Below, piece after piece: positions 1 through 8,721 of a stretch of DNA of 64,000 bases. The notes under the pieces were generated by a model, which was given only the letters and a program-made list of their open reading frames with translations, was not told where the DNA came from and did no database searches. The DNA is from Phycisphaerales bacterium (GTDB taxonomy: Bacteria; Planctomycetota; Phycisphaerae; UBA1845; UTPLA1). The translations under genes and the position numbers were made by a program. Location: assembly GCA_022360095.1 (NCBI GenBank), contig JAKSDK010000448.1:186001-250000 (forward strand). Direction: 5' to 3'. Within the stretch, counting starts at the first letter, position 1, and each line of letters starts with the position of its first letter.

Positions 1-41
1 GCCCCGGAGAGTCAGGCAGGGACGCTTGAGTCTATTCTTTT

Positions 42-944
42 ATGGCTGAACAGAAGGCGCACGACAACGGCGAGTGGACGATCAACCGCTTGCTCGCTTG
101 GACCCGGCAGTATTTCGAGTCGCACGGCATTGATGAACCTCGCCTGAGCGCCGAGCTCCTGCTCGCCAAGGTGCTGGATTGCCCCAAGATTCAGCTCTAT
201 ACCCGATTCAACGAAACACCCACGAATGAGCAAAGAACCGCTTTTCGTGAACTGGTCAAAGCGGCGGTCGAACATCACCCCATCGCGTACCTCGTCGGCC
301 GAAAGGAGTTTTATTCGCTTGATTTCCTCGTCACCTCCGACGTACTGATTCCCCGACCGGAGACGGAACTGCTGGTTGAGCATGCCTTGGCCTGGTGCGA
401 TGCCAACCAGCATGAAGAATATCATCTCCTCGACGTCGGAACCGGCTCAGGGTGCATCGCCGTGACCATGACCAAGCGCAATCCCGTCGTACTTGCCGTC
501 GCGACGGACATTTCGGAAGCCGCCCTCCGCGTTGCCCGCCAGAACGCCGAACTGCATCAAGTCACGAAGCGAATTCATTGGATTCAGGCCGATCTGTTGA
601 ACCTGCCGCCAGACGACGTGAACGCGAATCGTCTCTTCGATCTGATCCTCTCAAATCCTCCTTACGTGGCGGAAAAGGACCGTGAAAGCCTGCCCGAAAA
701 CGTTCGCCGCTATGAACCGTCCGCCGCCTTATTCAGCGGCGACGACGGGCTCGACGCCTATCGCCGGATTGCCGCGGACATCCGCCGTCACCTCAGGCCT
801 CACGGTGCCCTACTGCTGGAAATCGGGATTGATCAGGCAAATGATGTAGAAGCGTTGTTTGCCACGGCCGGCCTCGAGCTTGTCGCCCGTCACAAAGACC
901 TGGCCGGGATTGAAAGGGCCCTTCAGTTTACACTGCCCGCATGA
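42..944 (+). CDS. prmC: peptide chain release factor N5-glutamine methyltransferase
   Basis: This enzyme methylates the glutamine of the GGQ motif in release factors RF1 and RF2, using S-adenosylmethionine, in the cytosol. The 300-residue length is normal for the family. The N-terminal helical domain covers about residues 1-90. It is followed by RPETE (105-109), the SAM-binding loop DVGTGSG (131-137) and the diagnostic NPPY motif (205-208) that holds the target glutamine. The stop overlaps the ATG of the next gene by four bases (ATGA), so the two are probably translated together. In many bacteria prmC follows prfA, which would lie left of this window. The identification is firm. Confidence 0.95.
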   Translation: MAEQKAHDNGEWTINRLLAWTRQYFESHGIDEPRLSAELLLAKVLDCPKIQLYTRFNETPTNEQRTAFRELVKAAVEHHPIAYLVGRKEFYSLDFLVTSDVLIPRPETELLVEHALAWCDANQHEEYHLLDVGTGSGCIAVTMTKRNPVVLAVATDISEAALRVARQNAELHQVTKRIHWIQADLLNLPPDDVNANRLFDLILSNPPYVAEKDRESLPENVRRYEPSAALFSGDDGLDAYRRIAADIRRHLRPHGALLLEIGIDQANDVEALFATAGLELVARHKDLAGIERALQFTLPA

Positions 945-2026
945 GCGACCTTCGACACTGTGAGTTTCAACGCATCCTGATCATCAAGCCGAGTTCGCCT
1001 GGCGACATCATCCATGCTTTGCCTGTCCTTCGAGGATTGCGACGGCGCTATCCCAACGCCCACATCGCCTGGCTGGTGGCCACGTCGTTCGTCAATCTGC
1101 TCGACGCCGATCCGGCTTTGGACGAAGTGATTCCGTTTGATCGCCGCCGCTTCGGGCGACTCGGCCGCAGCTTGACCGTCAATCGCGACTTCAGAGCATT
1201 TCTCAAAAAACTCCGTGCCCGACGATTTGATTTGGTCATTGATCTACAGGGCCTGTTTCGCAGTGGTTTTTTTTCGTATCTCTGTGGTGCTGCGAACCGA
1301 ATCGGCTTCCGCGACGCGAGGGAATTCGCATGGTTATTTTACAACCACAAAATCACCAGGCTGAATCGCGACAAGCACGCTGCCGATAAAAACTACGCCG
1401 TGGCGAAGATGCTGGGCTTCGACGACAAACCACTGGACTTCACCGTCGCAATCGATGACAACGACCGCCAAAATATGGAAGCCCTCTTAGCCAAAGCCGG
1501 CATCCGGCAGGACACCCCGACTCGGCCCTACGCCGTCCTGGTCCCCGGCACTCGATGGGAAACGAAATGTTGGCCCGTAGACCGATACGGCCGACTTGCC
1601 CATTTGATTGACGAGCGTCACGGAATGAAAAGCATCCTCGTTGGCGGAGCTTCGGACATCGAGGCGGGAAACGAAGCCGTCGAGAAATCAGGCGGGTCAG
1701 CGTATAGCCTCTGCGGCCAAACCACGCTTCGACAGCTCGCCGCTTTGATCGATCGTGCTTCGGTCGTCGTCACGGGCGATTCAACACCGATGCACATTGC
1801 GGCCGCTCATGGACGCCCCTTGGTCGCGCTGTTTGGCCCCACCAATCCGGATCGAACCGGACCTTATGGACGGCGCGATGACGTCGTTCGTCTCGATCTT
1901 GAGTGTTCGCCGTGCTACTACCGGAAGTTACGCCAATGCCCGAACAGCCATGCGTGCATGCAAGACCTCGATGTCACGGTCATTGCCGAGGCAGTGGATC
2001 AGCGTCTGTTGCATCGCTACGACTGA
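941..2026 (+). CDS. glycosyltransferase family 9 (ADP-heptose:LPS heptosyltransferase-like)
   Basis: The protein has the two-Rossmann GT-B layout of family 9 glycosyltransferases, which add heptose or related sugars to the lipopolysaccharide core on the inner face of the inner membrane. Visible signs are the N-terminal IIKPSSPGDIIHALPVLRGL, the central VLVPGTRWETKCWP, and the C-terminal TGDSTPMHIAAAHGRPLVALFGPTNP, which forms the nucleotide-sugar site. The length of 361 residues fits. It starts inside the prmC stop. The exact sugar donor and acceptor cannot be read from the sequence, so no waa symbol is assigned. Confidence 0.9.
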   Translation: MSDLRHCEFQRILIIKPSSPGDIIHALPVLRGLRRRYPNAHIAWLVATSFVNLLDADPALDEVIPFDRRRFGRLGRSLTVNRDFRAFLKKLRARRFDLVIDLQGLFRSGFFSYLCGAANRIGFRDAREFAWLFYNHKITRLNRDKHAADKNYAVAKMLGFDDKPLDFTVAIDDNDRQNMEALLAKAGIRQDTPTRPYAVLVPGTRWETKCWPVDRYGRLAHLIDERHGMKSILVGGASDIEAGNEAVEKSGGSAYSLCGQTTLRQLAALIDRASVVVTGDSTPMHIAAAHGRPLVALFGPTNPDRTGPYGRRDDVVRLDLECSPCYYRKLRQCPNSHACMQDLDVTVIAEAVDQRLLHRYD

Positions 2027-2225
2027 CGTCGTGGCAGCGCTCAAGGTAGGTGTTGATCTGCTGGATTTTCTGTTCGACCGAACCGAGTTCTGCAAGAAGA
2101 GCGGACTCGAGTTCTGCAAGCGCGGCATTGTCCGACTCTCTTTTGGTGACGGCGATCTCCTGCAATTCCCGCTTAAGCTCCAGCTTGCGTTCAGAAAAGG
2201 TCGCGAGCTTGTCCGACATCGTCAT
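1980..2225 (-). CDS. small coiled-coil protein, unknown function
   Basis: The 81-residue product is rich in Glu, Lys, Leu and Gln over residues 5-65 (for example SERKLELKRELQEIAVTKR) and predicts one long amphipathic helix or coiled coil. A GAGGA ribosome site lies 7 bases before the ATG, which supports real translation. Its 3' end overlaps the end of the opposite-strand glycosyltransferase gene by 47 bases. No family is recognised. The residues that read over the glycosyltransferase are less helix-like, so the tail may be accidental. Confidence 0.55.
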   Translation of the reverse strand: MTMSDKLATFSERKLELKRELQEIAVTKRESDNAALAELESALLAELGSVEQKIQQINTYLERCHDVSRSDATDADPLPRQ

Positions 2226-2488
2226 GGTGGTTTCCTCATACGTCCGAATGGGCGGGCCACACCCGATTCGGATCGACTCAGGGTTCCGCCAGCTTTAATG
2301 CTTGTTCGGCGTCTCCCAGCAACGTCCTATAAATAGTATCATCGGAACCGTCTCACCGGTATTCAAGCCAATTATCCAAAACTCGCCTCTTTTTCTCACA
2401 GTCTTAATTCTTTCGCTGGTGGGGTATAGTATGTCCCGACCCCTCGCAGGGGGTGGGACAATCCACTGCATTATCGAGAGGATTCGCC

Positions 2489-4174
2489 ATGCTCAATTGG
2501 ACCGTTCTTACCACTTGCCTCTTAGGAATCATCATGACCGGTGACAACACATCACTCTCCGTCGAAGAAACGCAGTTCGCCGCGCTCCGTGACGCCTACT
2601 TGTCGAAATACCGTCCGCTTGTGATCAAACAAGGAAAAGCCTGGTGGGAGGCCAACACGACCGGCAGCGATGAAGCCTTCAAGCAGCAGGAGGCCGCCCA
2701 AAACAGGCTTGTTGAACTACACAGCGACGGAGAGATCTTCAGGAAACTGAAAACGCTCCGGGAAGGCGCCAAAATCAAAGAACCTGTCCTGAGACGTCAG
2801 CTTGAGCTGATGTATTATGAGTTCCTGCCAGGTCAGGCTGATCCTTCCTTGCAAAAGAAAATCGTCGCGCTTCAGACCGAGGTCGAGAAGATTTTCACGA
2901 ACCATCGAAGTCAAGTGGACGGGCAGCAACTCTCGGAAAATGACGTCCGCGACATCCTGGCCGACTCCAAAGACTCTGCGAAGGCGGAGAAGGCCTGGAA
3001 AGGATACATGGCAGTCGGAGCCAAGGTGGAGCAAAAGCTCAAAGAGGCGGTGAAGCTTCGAAATGAACTCGCACGAAGGCTCGGCTTCAGGGATTTCTAT
3101 GCCATGCAGCTTGCCCCTCAAGAGATTGACGAAAAGGATTTCTTAAAACTTTTCGACGAGCTGGATCAACTGACCCGAAAGCCGTTTGCCGACCTGAAGT
3201 CCGACATCGACAAGGCCAGAGCCAAACACTTCGGCATCTCGGTTTCCGAACTTCGACCGTGGCATTTCGGAGACCTGTTCTTCCAGGAAGCACCCGAGCT
3301 GGAAGGAGCCGACCTGGACGCCATCTACGCCAATCAGGATCTGCTGGCATTGACCAAAACCTACTACCAGGGGCTGGGCATGGAGGTGGAAGACATCCTG
3401 GCACGGAGCGACCTTTACGAAAAACCCGGCAAATCTTCGCACGCTTTTGCGACGGACATCGACCGCGAAGGAGACATCCGCGTCCTGTGCAATCTCAAGC
3501 CCAATTTGCGTTGGATGGATACGTTGATTCATGAACTTGGTCACGGCGTGTATGACAAATACATTGACCCGGACCTGCCTTTCCTGCTTCGCACGCCGTC
3601 CCACAGCATCACCACCGAAGGTTATGCGATGATGATGGGAGCGATGGCCAAGAATCAGGAATATCTCACAAAAGTGGTCAAACTATCCCCTGGCGAGGCC
3701 GCCCAGTACGTCCAATCGGCAAAACGCTCCCTCCGCGCAGAGAAGCTCATCTTCAGCCGCTGGGCACAGGTCATGGTCCGCTTCGAGCACGCCATGTACG
3801 GCAATCCGGATCAGGACCTCGGTAAACTCTGGTGGGACCTCAAGAAGAAATATCAGTTGCTGAATCCGCCGGAGAACGTGCAACGCCCGGACTACGGAGC
3901 GAAGATCCACATCGTGACCGTGCCCGTCTATTACCACAGCTATATGATGGGTGATTTGTTCGCGAGCCAGGTCCATCATTACATCGCCAGCAAGGTCCTG
4001 GGCAAAACCGACGTCGGATCGACCTGCTATCACAACAGCAAGGCTGCCGGCGATTACATGAAGCGCGAAATCTTCGGCCCGGGCAACCTGTATTCGTGGA
4101 ACGAATTGACCAAACGAGCCACTGGTGAATCGCTGACGGCCAAGTATTTCGTACGCCAGTACGTGGATCCGTAG
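2489..4174 (+). CDS. exported M2/M3-type zinc metallopeptidase (gluzincin)
   Basis: The product is a zinc-dependent peptidase resembling peptidyl-dipeptidase A (M2, ACE-like) and M3 oligopeptidases. The zinc site is HELGH at residues 348-352 with the third ligand glutamate about 25 residues later in TTEGYAMMMG. The surrounding helical bundle, the WHFGDLFFQEAP segment and the ISxxYHSYMMGDLFASQ-like C-terminal region agree with this clan. The ATG at 2489 was chosen over an upstream in-frame start because GAGAGGA lies just before it and because it gives a short hydrophobic signal sequence (MLNWTVLTTCLLGIIM). Export to the periplasm is inferred. The gene ends 7 bases from a convergent gene. Confidence 0.85.
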   Translation: MLNWTVLTTCLLGIIMTGDNTSLSVEETQFAALRDAYLSKYRPLVIKQGKAWWEANTTGSDEAFKQQEAAQNRLVELHSDGEIFRKLKTLREGAKIKEPVLRRQLELMYYEFLPGQADPSLQKKIVALQTEVEKIFTNHRSQVDGQQLSENDVRDILADSKDSAKAEKAWKGYMAVGAKVEQKLKEAVKLRNELARRLGFRDFYAMQLAPQEIDEKDFLKLFDELDQLTRKPFADLKSDIDKARAKHFGISVSELRPWHFGDLFFQEAPELEGADLDAIYANQDLLALTKTYYQGLGMEVEDILARSDLYEKPGKSSHAFATDIDREGDIRVLCNLKPNLRWMDTLIHELGHGVYDKYIDPDLPFLLRTPSHSITTEGYAMMMGAMAKNQEYLTKVVKLSPGEAAQYVQSAKRSLRAEKLIFSRWAQVMVRFEHAMYGNPDQDLGKLWWDLKKKYQLLNPPENVQRPDYGAKIHIVTVPVYYHSYMMGDLFASQVHHYIASKVLGKTDVGSTCYHNSKAAGDYMKREIFGPGNLYSWNELTKRATGESLTAKYFVRQYVDP

Positions 4175-4181
4175 AAACCGC

Positions 4182-5060
4182 CTAGAATTGTTTCGAATCC
4201 GCGGCGATGGCCGTCTGTTTTTGGACGGCATCGTTCTCCGTCCCCATTGCATTCTTCTTAACCATCGCCAGAGCGAGCGAGAGCATCGGACTGATGACGA
4301 ACGCACGTTCTCTTGTATAACGAGCGACCTCGGCCAATCGCTTTTCGGTGGACCAATCGCTTTGCCGCGATGCCCACATTTGAAACACCGTGACGTCACG
4401 GCCGAGGCGCAGCGCCTTGGCTGCTTCGGCAAATGCCACCGGCCATGCCCAAGCGGTCATGACCGCGAATCCTTTGCCCAAATGCTTCTCCAACGCCACG
4501 GGCGCAAATTCCCAGATCGCCTCTTCCATGAGCCGCTGCGACGGGCAACAAACCCGCCAGGCGACTTCCTCGGGCAGCGCGCCGGCCAAACCCACTTCAT
4601 TCAAAGTCACGTCGTCCAGATTCATCAACGCGATGCTGCACGCGAGTGATTCCGACATCCCGACCTCTTGGAGCTTTCTGCGCAACTCTTCAACGCTCAG
4701 CTTCTTGTCAGGCGCAGCGGCCGCTACGGTGGATACGTCTCGCTGCAATCGAGTCATCTCCTCCAATGTGTTCACAATGGGCGTCTCGTCTTTGTCGATG
4801 ACGATCACCAATCCCTTGCCAATGTCGCGGTCATACGTCCGTCGCAAATACCTCTGCAATTCGCCCACCCAGCGATCAGTCTCTCCGGCAATAGCCCTTT
4901 CACCCGCATAGATATAGGCCTGAGGTGTGTGCCAAAGCGAGCGATCCCCAAGCGTTTGCGGCAACGCATCCGGCGGAGGCAGAATCTTACTCGGGCCGCA
5001 TCCGGTAACTGCGACGACCACGGCCAAGCAAGTCAACATCCAACTCAATCGAAAGACCAC
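4182..5060 (-). CDS. putative lipoprotein, unknown function
   Basis: The 292-residue product begins with a lipoprotein signal (MVFRLSWMLTCLAVVVAVTGC), with the lipobox cysteine at residue 21. It starts at GTG with AAGGAT upstream. The mature part is helical, with a central LSVEELRRKLQEVG segment, and shows no motif I can name. It is the last of three minus-strand genes, 19 bases after the metallophosphoesterase-like gene. The three are likely one operon. Confidence 0.75.
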   Translation of the reverse strand: MVFRLSWMLTCLAVVVAVTGCGPSKILPPPDALPQTLGDRSLWHTPQAYIYAGERAIAGETDRWVGELQRYLRRTYDRDIGKGLVIVIDKDETPIVNTLEEMTRLQRDVSTVAAAAPDKKLSVEELRRKLQEVGMSESLACSIALMNLDDVTLNEVGLAGALPEEVAWRVCCPSQRLMEEAIWEFAPVALEKHLGKGFAVMTAWAWPVAFAEAAKALRLGRDVTVFQMWASRQSDWSTEKRLAEVARYTRERAFVISPMLSLALAMVKKNAMGTENDAVQKQTAIAADSKQF

Positions 5061-5079
5061 AAACTGATCCTTTCCCGAA

Positions 5080-6252
5080 TCAAATCCCTTCGCCGTCTTT
5101 CAGGTGCAACAACGTCATCTCGGGAGGGCACAAAAAACGGACGCGAGGGGCCTGCCCCCGTTCGCATCCGACACCCCTGCTTATATAGATCATATTGCCT
5201 TGATACCAGTGTATTCCACCTGCGGCGACCGCCATCGGCAATTTTGAAAATGTGATCGGAGGTCCGAGAAAAGGAATGACCACTTGCCCCCCGTGTGTGT
5301 GGCCCGCGACGACCAGGTCGATTTTTGAGCCGTTTGGAAGCTTACTCACGATGTCCGGCCGGTGCGCCAACAGAATTCGAATGTCACCGTCCCCGGGAAC
5401 GTCGAGTAAACGTCGAACCGCGGCCCTTGCCGTCGAAGTGTATTCCAATTCGAGGCCGCCAATCGTGACATCACGGTCCCCTACGGCAACGCGTACAACG
5501 TCATTATGAAGCAACGTCACATCTGTTTCGCGAAAGAGTCGCTCAATCCGATCGCGATAATCACAATCCCCCATGACAAAATAGACGCCGCCTGGCGCCG
5601 ATAGTCGAGAAACGAGATCGACCAGCGTTTCGAACTGCGCATTGAATGCATCAAGCGAACCCTGAAACAGATCACCAGGAAGCAGAATAATATCCGGCTT
5701 CAGCTCCATGATCCGATCAACCGCGTCGCGCTCGTAGTCGGAAACGTCCGCAGTCTGGATGTCGGCCAGCACCCCGATCCTGATCACATCGCTGCCGTTT
5801 CGCGACCCGGCGACCGGGACCACCGCGGTCTCAAGTTGCAGGCGAAAAGGTTCTACAAAAGTGGAGTAGAATCCCAAAGGAGCAAGGCCCAACAAAGCAA
5901 TCGCCAGGAGCCGCACCGAAAGCGACAAACGAACACGAGGAACGCGACGTTGACGACGACGTCCCAGGAATAAAACGACCGCTCCAACCAAGGGCATCAA
6001 TACCATCAAGTCAACGTAAACAAGATTGACCCAACCGAAAAAGTTGACACCGATCGCCGTCCATACGACGAGTTTCAACAAGAACGCGGCCAAGGCGACA
6101 ACGGCTGTAAACGCAACACGGTACATTGTGATCAGGGGAGGGCCCAGCATCACGTGCTCGGAGCGGCGCCGCACAAAGAGCATCACAAAAACGACACATG
6201 CATCGGCGACGGTCGAACCGATCAACACTGGCCAAAATCCCAAGTCGCTCAT
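5080..6252 (-). CDS. membrane-anchored metallophosphoesterase-like protein (YkuE-type)
   Basis: The 390-residue protein has about four N-terminal membrane segments (to about residue 130) followed by a calcineurin-like phosphoesterase domain. Motifs in order are LADIQT, LLPGDLFQGS, VMGDCDYRD, LAHRPD and AGHTHGGQ. In normal members the first is DxH and the third is GNH(D/E). Here the histidine ligand of motif I is Gln, and GNHD is GDCD, so metal chemistry may be altered. The start at 6252 was chosen because GAGGA lies 6-7 bases upstream and it follows the previous stop by 8 bases. An upstream start at 6282 would overlap that gene. Confidence 0.85.
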   Translation of the reverse strand: MSDLGFWPVLIGSTVADACVVFVMLFVRRRSEHVMLGPPLITMYRVAFTAVVALAAFLLKLVVWTAIGVNFFGWVNLVYVDLMVLMPLVGAVVLFLGRRRQRRVPRVRLSLSVRLLAIALLGLAPLGFYSTFVEPFRLQLETAVVPVAGSRNGSDVIRIGVLADIQTADVSDYERDAVDRIMELKPDIILLPGDLFQGSLDAFNAQFETLVDLVSRLSAPGGVYFVMGDCDYRDRIERLFRETDVTLLHNDVVRVAVGDRDVTIGGLELEYTSTARAAVRRLLDVPGDGDIRILLAHRPDIVSKLPNGSKIDLVVAGHTHGGQVVIPFLGPPITFSKLPMAVAAGGIHWYQGNMIYISRGVGCERGQAPRVRFLCPPEMTLLHLKDGEGI

Positions 6253-6260
6253 GCCGATCC

Positions 6261-6863
6261 TCAAACTGATTCGATGATCCAAATACGCGAGTCCACGGCT
6301 TCACGCAGCCTGCGATCATCCCAATCATACAATTGGAAAAGTTGTTCATACGGGTCCCCCGGTATTCGAAAATACGCCGCGAACGCAGGCTCGGTTTTCC
6401 GCCCATCGAGCTTCAATTGACGGATGGCCTGCCGCGCCGCCGGTCCACCGATCTCCAGCAATCGGGCCTCGACGATCATATGGCGATAGGCCCGCTGTTC
6501 GATAATGGGGAGCGTCTGGGCGAATATTTCGATCGGAAATGTCTCCGTTTCGAACCCGGCCACAACCGTGGGGATCGTATCCCACAACTGCTGTTTGCTG
6601 CGGAATGCCGAATGATCCCCATAACGACAGCGAACCAACTCGGCAAACATGTCCATGTCGTCTGGTTGGCAGAGAAGATCGAGATCGCTACCGGGAATGT
6701 CGATCTCGAGAGGAATGGTGCCGGCCAAAATCACACCGTAAGGTCGAAGCACTTCGATAATCTCGAGTTGTTGTAACGTCCTGAACGCCGCACGTTGACG
6801 GTCGTTGCCGCATTTCAGATACGAGATGTCTCGCCATTGGTCGTGTGCTGCACCCATGGGCAT
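6261..6863 (-). CDS. DUF4269-like nucleotidyltransferase-fold protein
   Basis: The 200-residue product carries a nucleotidyltransferase-like core: GTIPLEIDIPGSDLDLLC (about 48-65), matching the GxxxLxxxxxxSDxDL pattern, with a later acidic strand in TFPIEIFAQ. This combination and the conserved RAYRHMIVEARLL segment match the DUF4269 family, whose function is unknown. It leads a minus-strand group with the metallophosphoesterase-like gene 8 bases downstream. Substrate is not predictable. Confidence 0.75.
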   Translation of the reverse strand: MPMGAAHDQWRDISYLKCGNDRQRAAFRTLQQLEIIEVLRPYGVILAGTIPLEIDIPGSDLDLLCQPDDMDMFAELVRCRYGDHSAFRSKQQLWDTIPTVVAGFETETFPIEIFAQTLPIIEQRAYRHMIVEARLLEIGGPAARQAIRQLKLDGRKTEPAFAAYFRIPGDPYEQLFQLYDWDDRRLREAVDSRIWIIESV

Positions 6864-6932
6864 TCAAACGAGTCTACTCCAAATCAGGGAAAATCCACAA
6901 CAGATGGCCGGCCTGCGAATATTTGCGATGGA

Positions 6933-7118
6933 TCAAGACAAAACCAGCATAAGAAATATCAGCAAACCTGCGATCAGGAACGGAAGCAAAACGGCAATGG
7001 CCAGCACAAGGCTGACGGCTCCAAGTACACGGGGATTATCTCGACCGGGCAAGAAACGGGGACGCCCTTGTCGAGCATAGTCCAAGGTTTCAACGTGATG
7101 GTCCTGCCCTTCTTTCAT
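6933..7118 (-). CDS. small membrane protein, unknown function
   Basis: This 61-residue product has a charged N-terminal part (HHVETLDYARQGRPRF) and then a long hydrophobic C-terminal stretch (about residues 32-61) that would make one or two membrane helices. An in-frame ATG at 7148 would add ten residues. Neither start has a clear ribosome site. It is transcribed away from the PQQ-type gene and shares the promoter region containing an 18-bp palindrome. ETLDYAR-type segments ahead of hydrophobic tails are familiar in planctomycete small proteins, which is why I keep it. Confidence 0.5.
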   Translation of the reverse strand: MKEGQDHHVETLDYARQGRPRFLPGRDNPRVLGAVSLVLAIAVLLPFLIAGLLIFLMLVLS

Positions 7119-7151
7119 GGAATGTAACCGATGACCACAGCTCGCCATTGC

Positions 7152-7169
7152 GAATAGACCGGTCTATTC
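7152..7169. promoter_or_regulatory. 18-bp perfect palindrome, candidate operator
   Basis: GAATAGACCGGTCTATTC is a perfect inverted repeat between two divergent genes, 4-34 bases from the nearest starts. Its right half overlaps a possible -10 region (TATCAT) for the plus-strand gene. Such a symmetric site suits a dimeric repressor. The regulator is not identifiable. Confidence 0.45.
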
Positions 7170-7181
7170 TATCATAGAACC

Positions 7182-8705
7182 ATGCAAGAACATTCCACCG
7201 ACCACAGGCCCGCTCACAGCCGTGAACAACTCCGATGGTATTTCAGGTTGCCTGCGCTGATCGCAAGCCTGATCTTGCTTTATCCGCTCGGCCTGATCCT
7301 ACTGTTGAAAAGCCCGGCGCTGCGCCGCAGACAAAAGGCCTTTGGAGTCCTCCTGTCTTCTCCTCTCTTGCTCGTAACGCTGCTGCTGGCACTGATTCCG
7401 TATTGGGATTTTGGCGGCGGCATGAAAGCGTCCGGTTTCAAGATCGATCTGACGCGCGGTTGGTGGCAGGACCGTCGAGTCGAAAAACACCGTGAAACGC
7501 AAAGTGCGCTACATGCCGAGTCCTTTTCTCCGTCACCCGAAACGATCGGCCTTCGCTGGCCGGCCTTCCGCGGTCCGAGGCGCGACGGCGTGGCCGATGC
7601 AACAATCTCGCTTGACTGGAACAAGACGCCGCCCAAAGAAATCTGGCGACAACCGATCGGAGAAGGCTACGCCTCGTTTGTCGTCGGCCATGGACGAATT
7701 TACACCATCGAACAGCGCCGGGGTCACGAGGCCGTCACAAGCTATGATTTGAAAACGGGCCGCGAGCTTTGGATCTATCGTTATGAAGCTTCGTTTGAGG
7801 AAACCCTCGGCGGTGACGGGCCGCGGGCCACGCCCACGTTACACGGCAATAAACTCTACGCCTTGGGTGCAGAAGGGGCCTTGAACTGTCTCGGCGCACT
7901 AACCGGCGAACGGTATTGGGGAACGAATATCCTGGCCGACTTCGGCGCTGAAAACCTGACCTGGGGATTAAGCGGCTCCCCACTCATTGTGGATAACAAG
8001 GTGATCGTCACCAATTCCGGCAAGGGCGGCGACTCGATTCTTGCCTACGACGCAGAGCGTGGAACGCTTCTTTGGAAAACCGACGCCGGTCAACAAGGTT
8101 ATTCGTCTCCAATGCTCGCCACATTGAACGGGCGACGACAAATTCTCAACTTCGCCGCCTACAGCCTCCATGGGATCGATCCGGAAACCGGCGACGTCAT
8201 CTGGTCGTTGCCTTGGAAAACGCAGTATGGCATCAACTGTTCGCAACCGCTTCTCCCGGGCGGAGATCGCCTGTTCATTTCCTCCGGCTACGGGTACGGG
8301 TGCGCGCTGATCAAAATCGAATCCGTCAAGGGCGCGATCCAACCACGAAAACTATGGTCGAATTCAAAGATGAAAAACAAATTCACCTCCTCCGTCCTCC
8401 ACAACGGATTCATCTACGGCTTGAACGAGCGCGTACTCGGATGCCTGGACTTGGAGACAGGGGAGCGAAAATGGAAAGGCGGCCGTTACGACTATGGGTC
8501 TATCCTGCTCGTAGGGAATCACATTCTTGTACTAAGCGAAGACGGACGGCTCGCACTCGTCAAGGCCGATCCGAAGCAGTTCCAGGAAATCGCTCGGATT
8601 CAGATTCTCGAAGGGAGAACGTGGAACAACATGGCATTGGCCGGCGGATTGCTTTTCGCGCGCAACCATAAGGAAATGGTCTGCTACGACCTGCGACCAC
8701 GGTAG
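7182..8705 (+). CDS. membrane-anchored PQQ-like beta-propeller protein
   Basis: The 507-residue protein has two N-terminal membrane helices (about residues 20-75) followed by an eight-bladed-type PQQ/BamB-like propeller. Repeated blade signatures include VTSYDLKTGRELWIYRYEA, SILAYDAERGTLLWKTDAG, GIDPETGDVIWSLPW and CLDLETGERKWKGG, each with the AxDxxTGxxxW pattern. The WPAFRGPRRDGVA entry segment is the usual start of planctomycete PQQ-repeat proteins (FRGPxxDGxA). The role may be binding or scaffolding outside the cytoplasmic membrane. No dehydrogenase cofactor ligands are evident. It is divergent from the small membrane protein gene. Confidence 0.85.
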   Translation: MQEHSTDHRPAHSREQLRWYFRLPALIASLILLYPLGLILLLKSPALRRRQKAFGVLLSSPLLLVTLLLALIPYWDFGGGMKASGFKIDLTRGWWQDRRVEKHRETQSALHAESFSPSPETIGLRWPAFRGPRRDGVADATISLDWNKTPPKEIWRQPIGEGYASFVVGHGRIYTIEQRRGHEAVTSYDLKTGRELWIYRYEASFEETLGGDGPRATPTLHGNKLYALGAEGALNCLGALTGERYWGTNILADFGAENLTWGLSGSPLIVDNKVIVTNSGKGGDSILAYDAERGTLLWKTDAGQQGYSSPMLATLNGRRQILNFAAYSLHGIDPETGDVIWSLPWKTQYGINCSQPLLPGGDRLFISSGYGYGCALIKIESVKGAIQPRKLWSNSKMKNKFTSSVLHNGFIYGLNERVLGCLDLETGERKWKGGRYDYGSILLVGNHILVLSEDGRLALVKADPKQFQEIARIQILEGRTWNNMALAGGLLFARNHKEMVCYDLRPR

Positions 8706-8721
8706 TCCCTCGTTTTCCGAC

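Noticed and set aside
12-425. 137-residue minus-strand frame over prmC
   Set aside because: It is antisense to conserved prmC motifs and carries no signal of its own.
1755-2336. 193-residue plus-strand frame over the glycosyltransferase end
   Set aside because: It lies in an alternative frame of a conserved gene and has no recognisable features.
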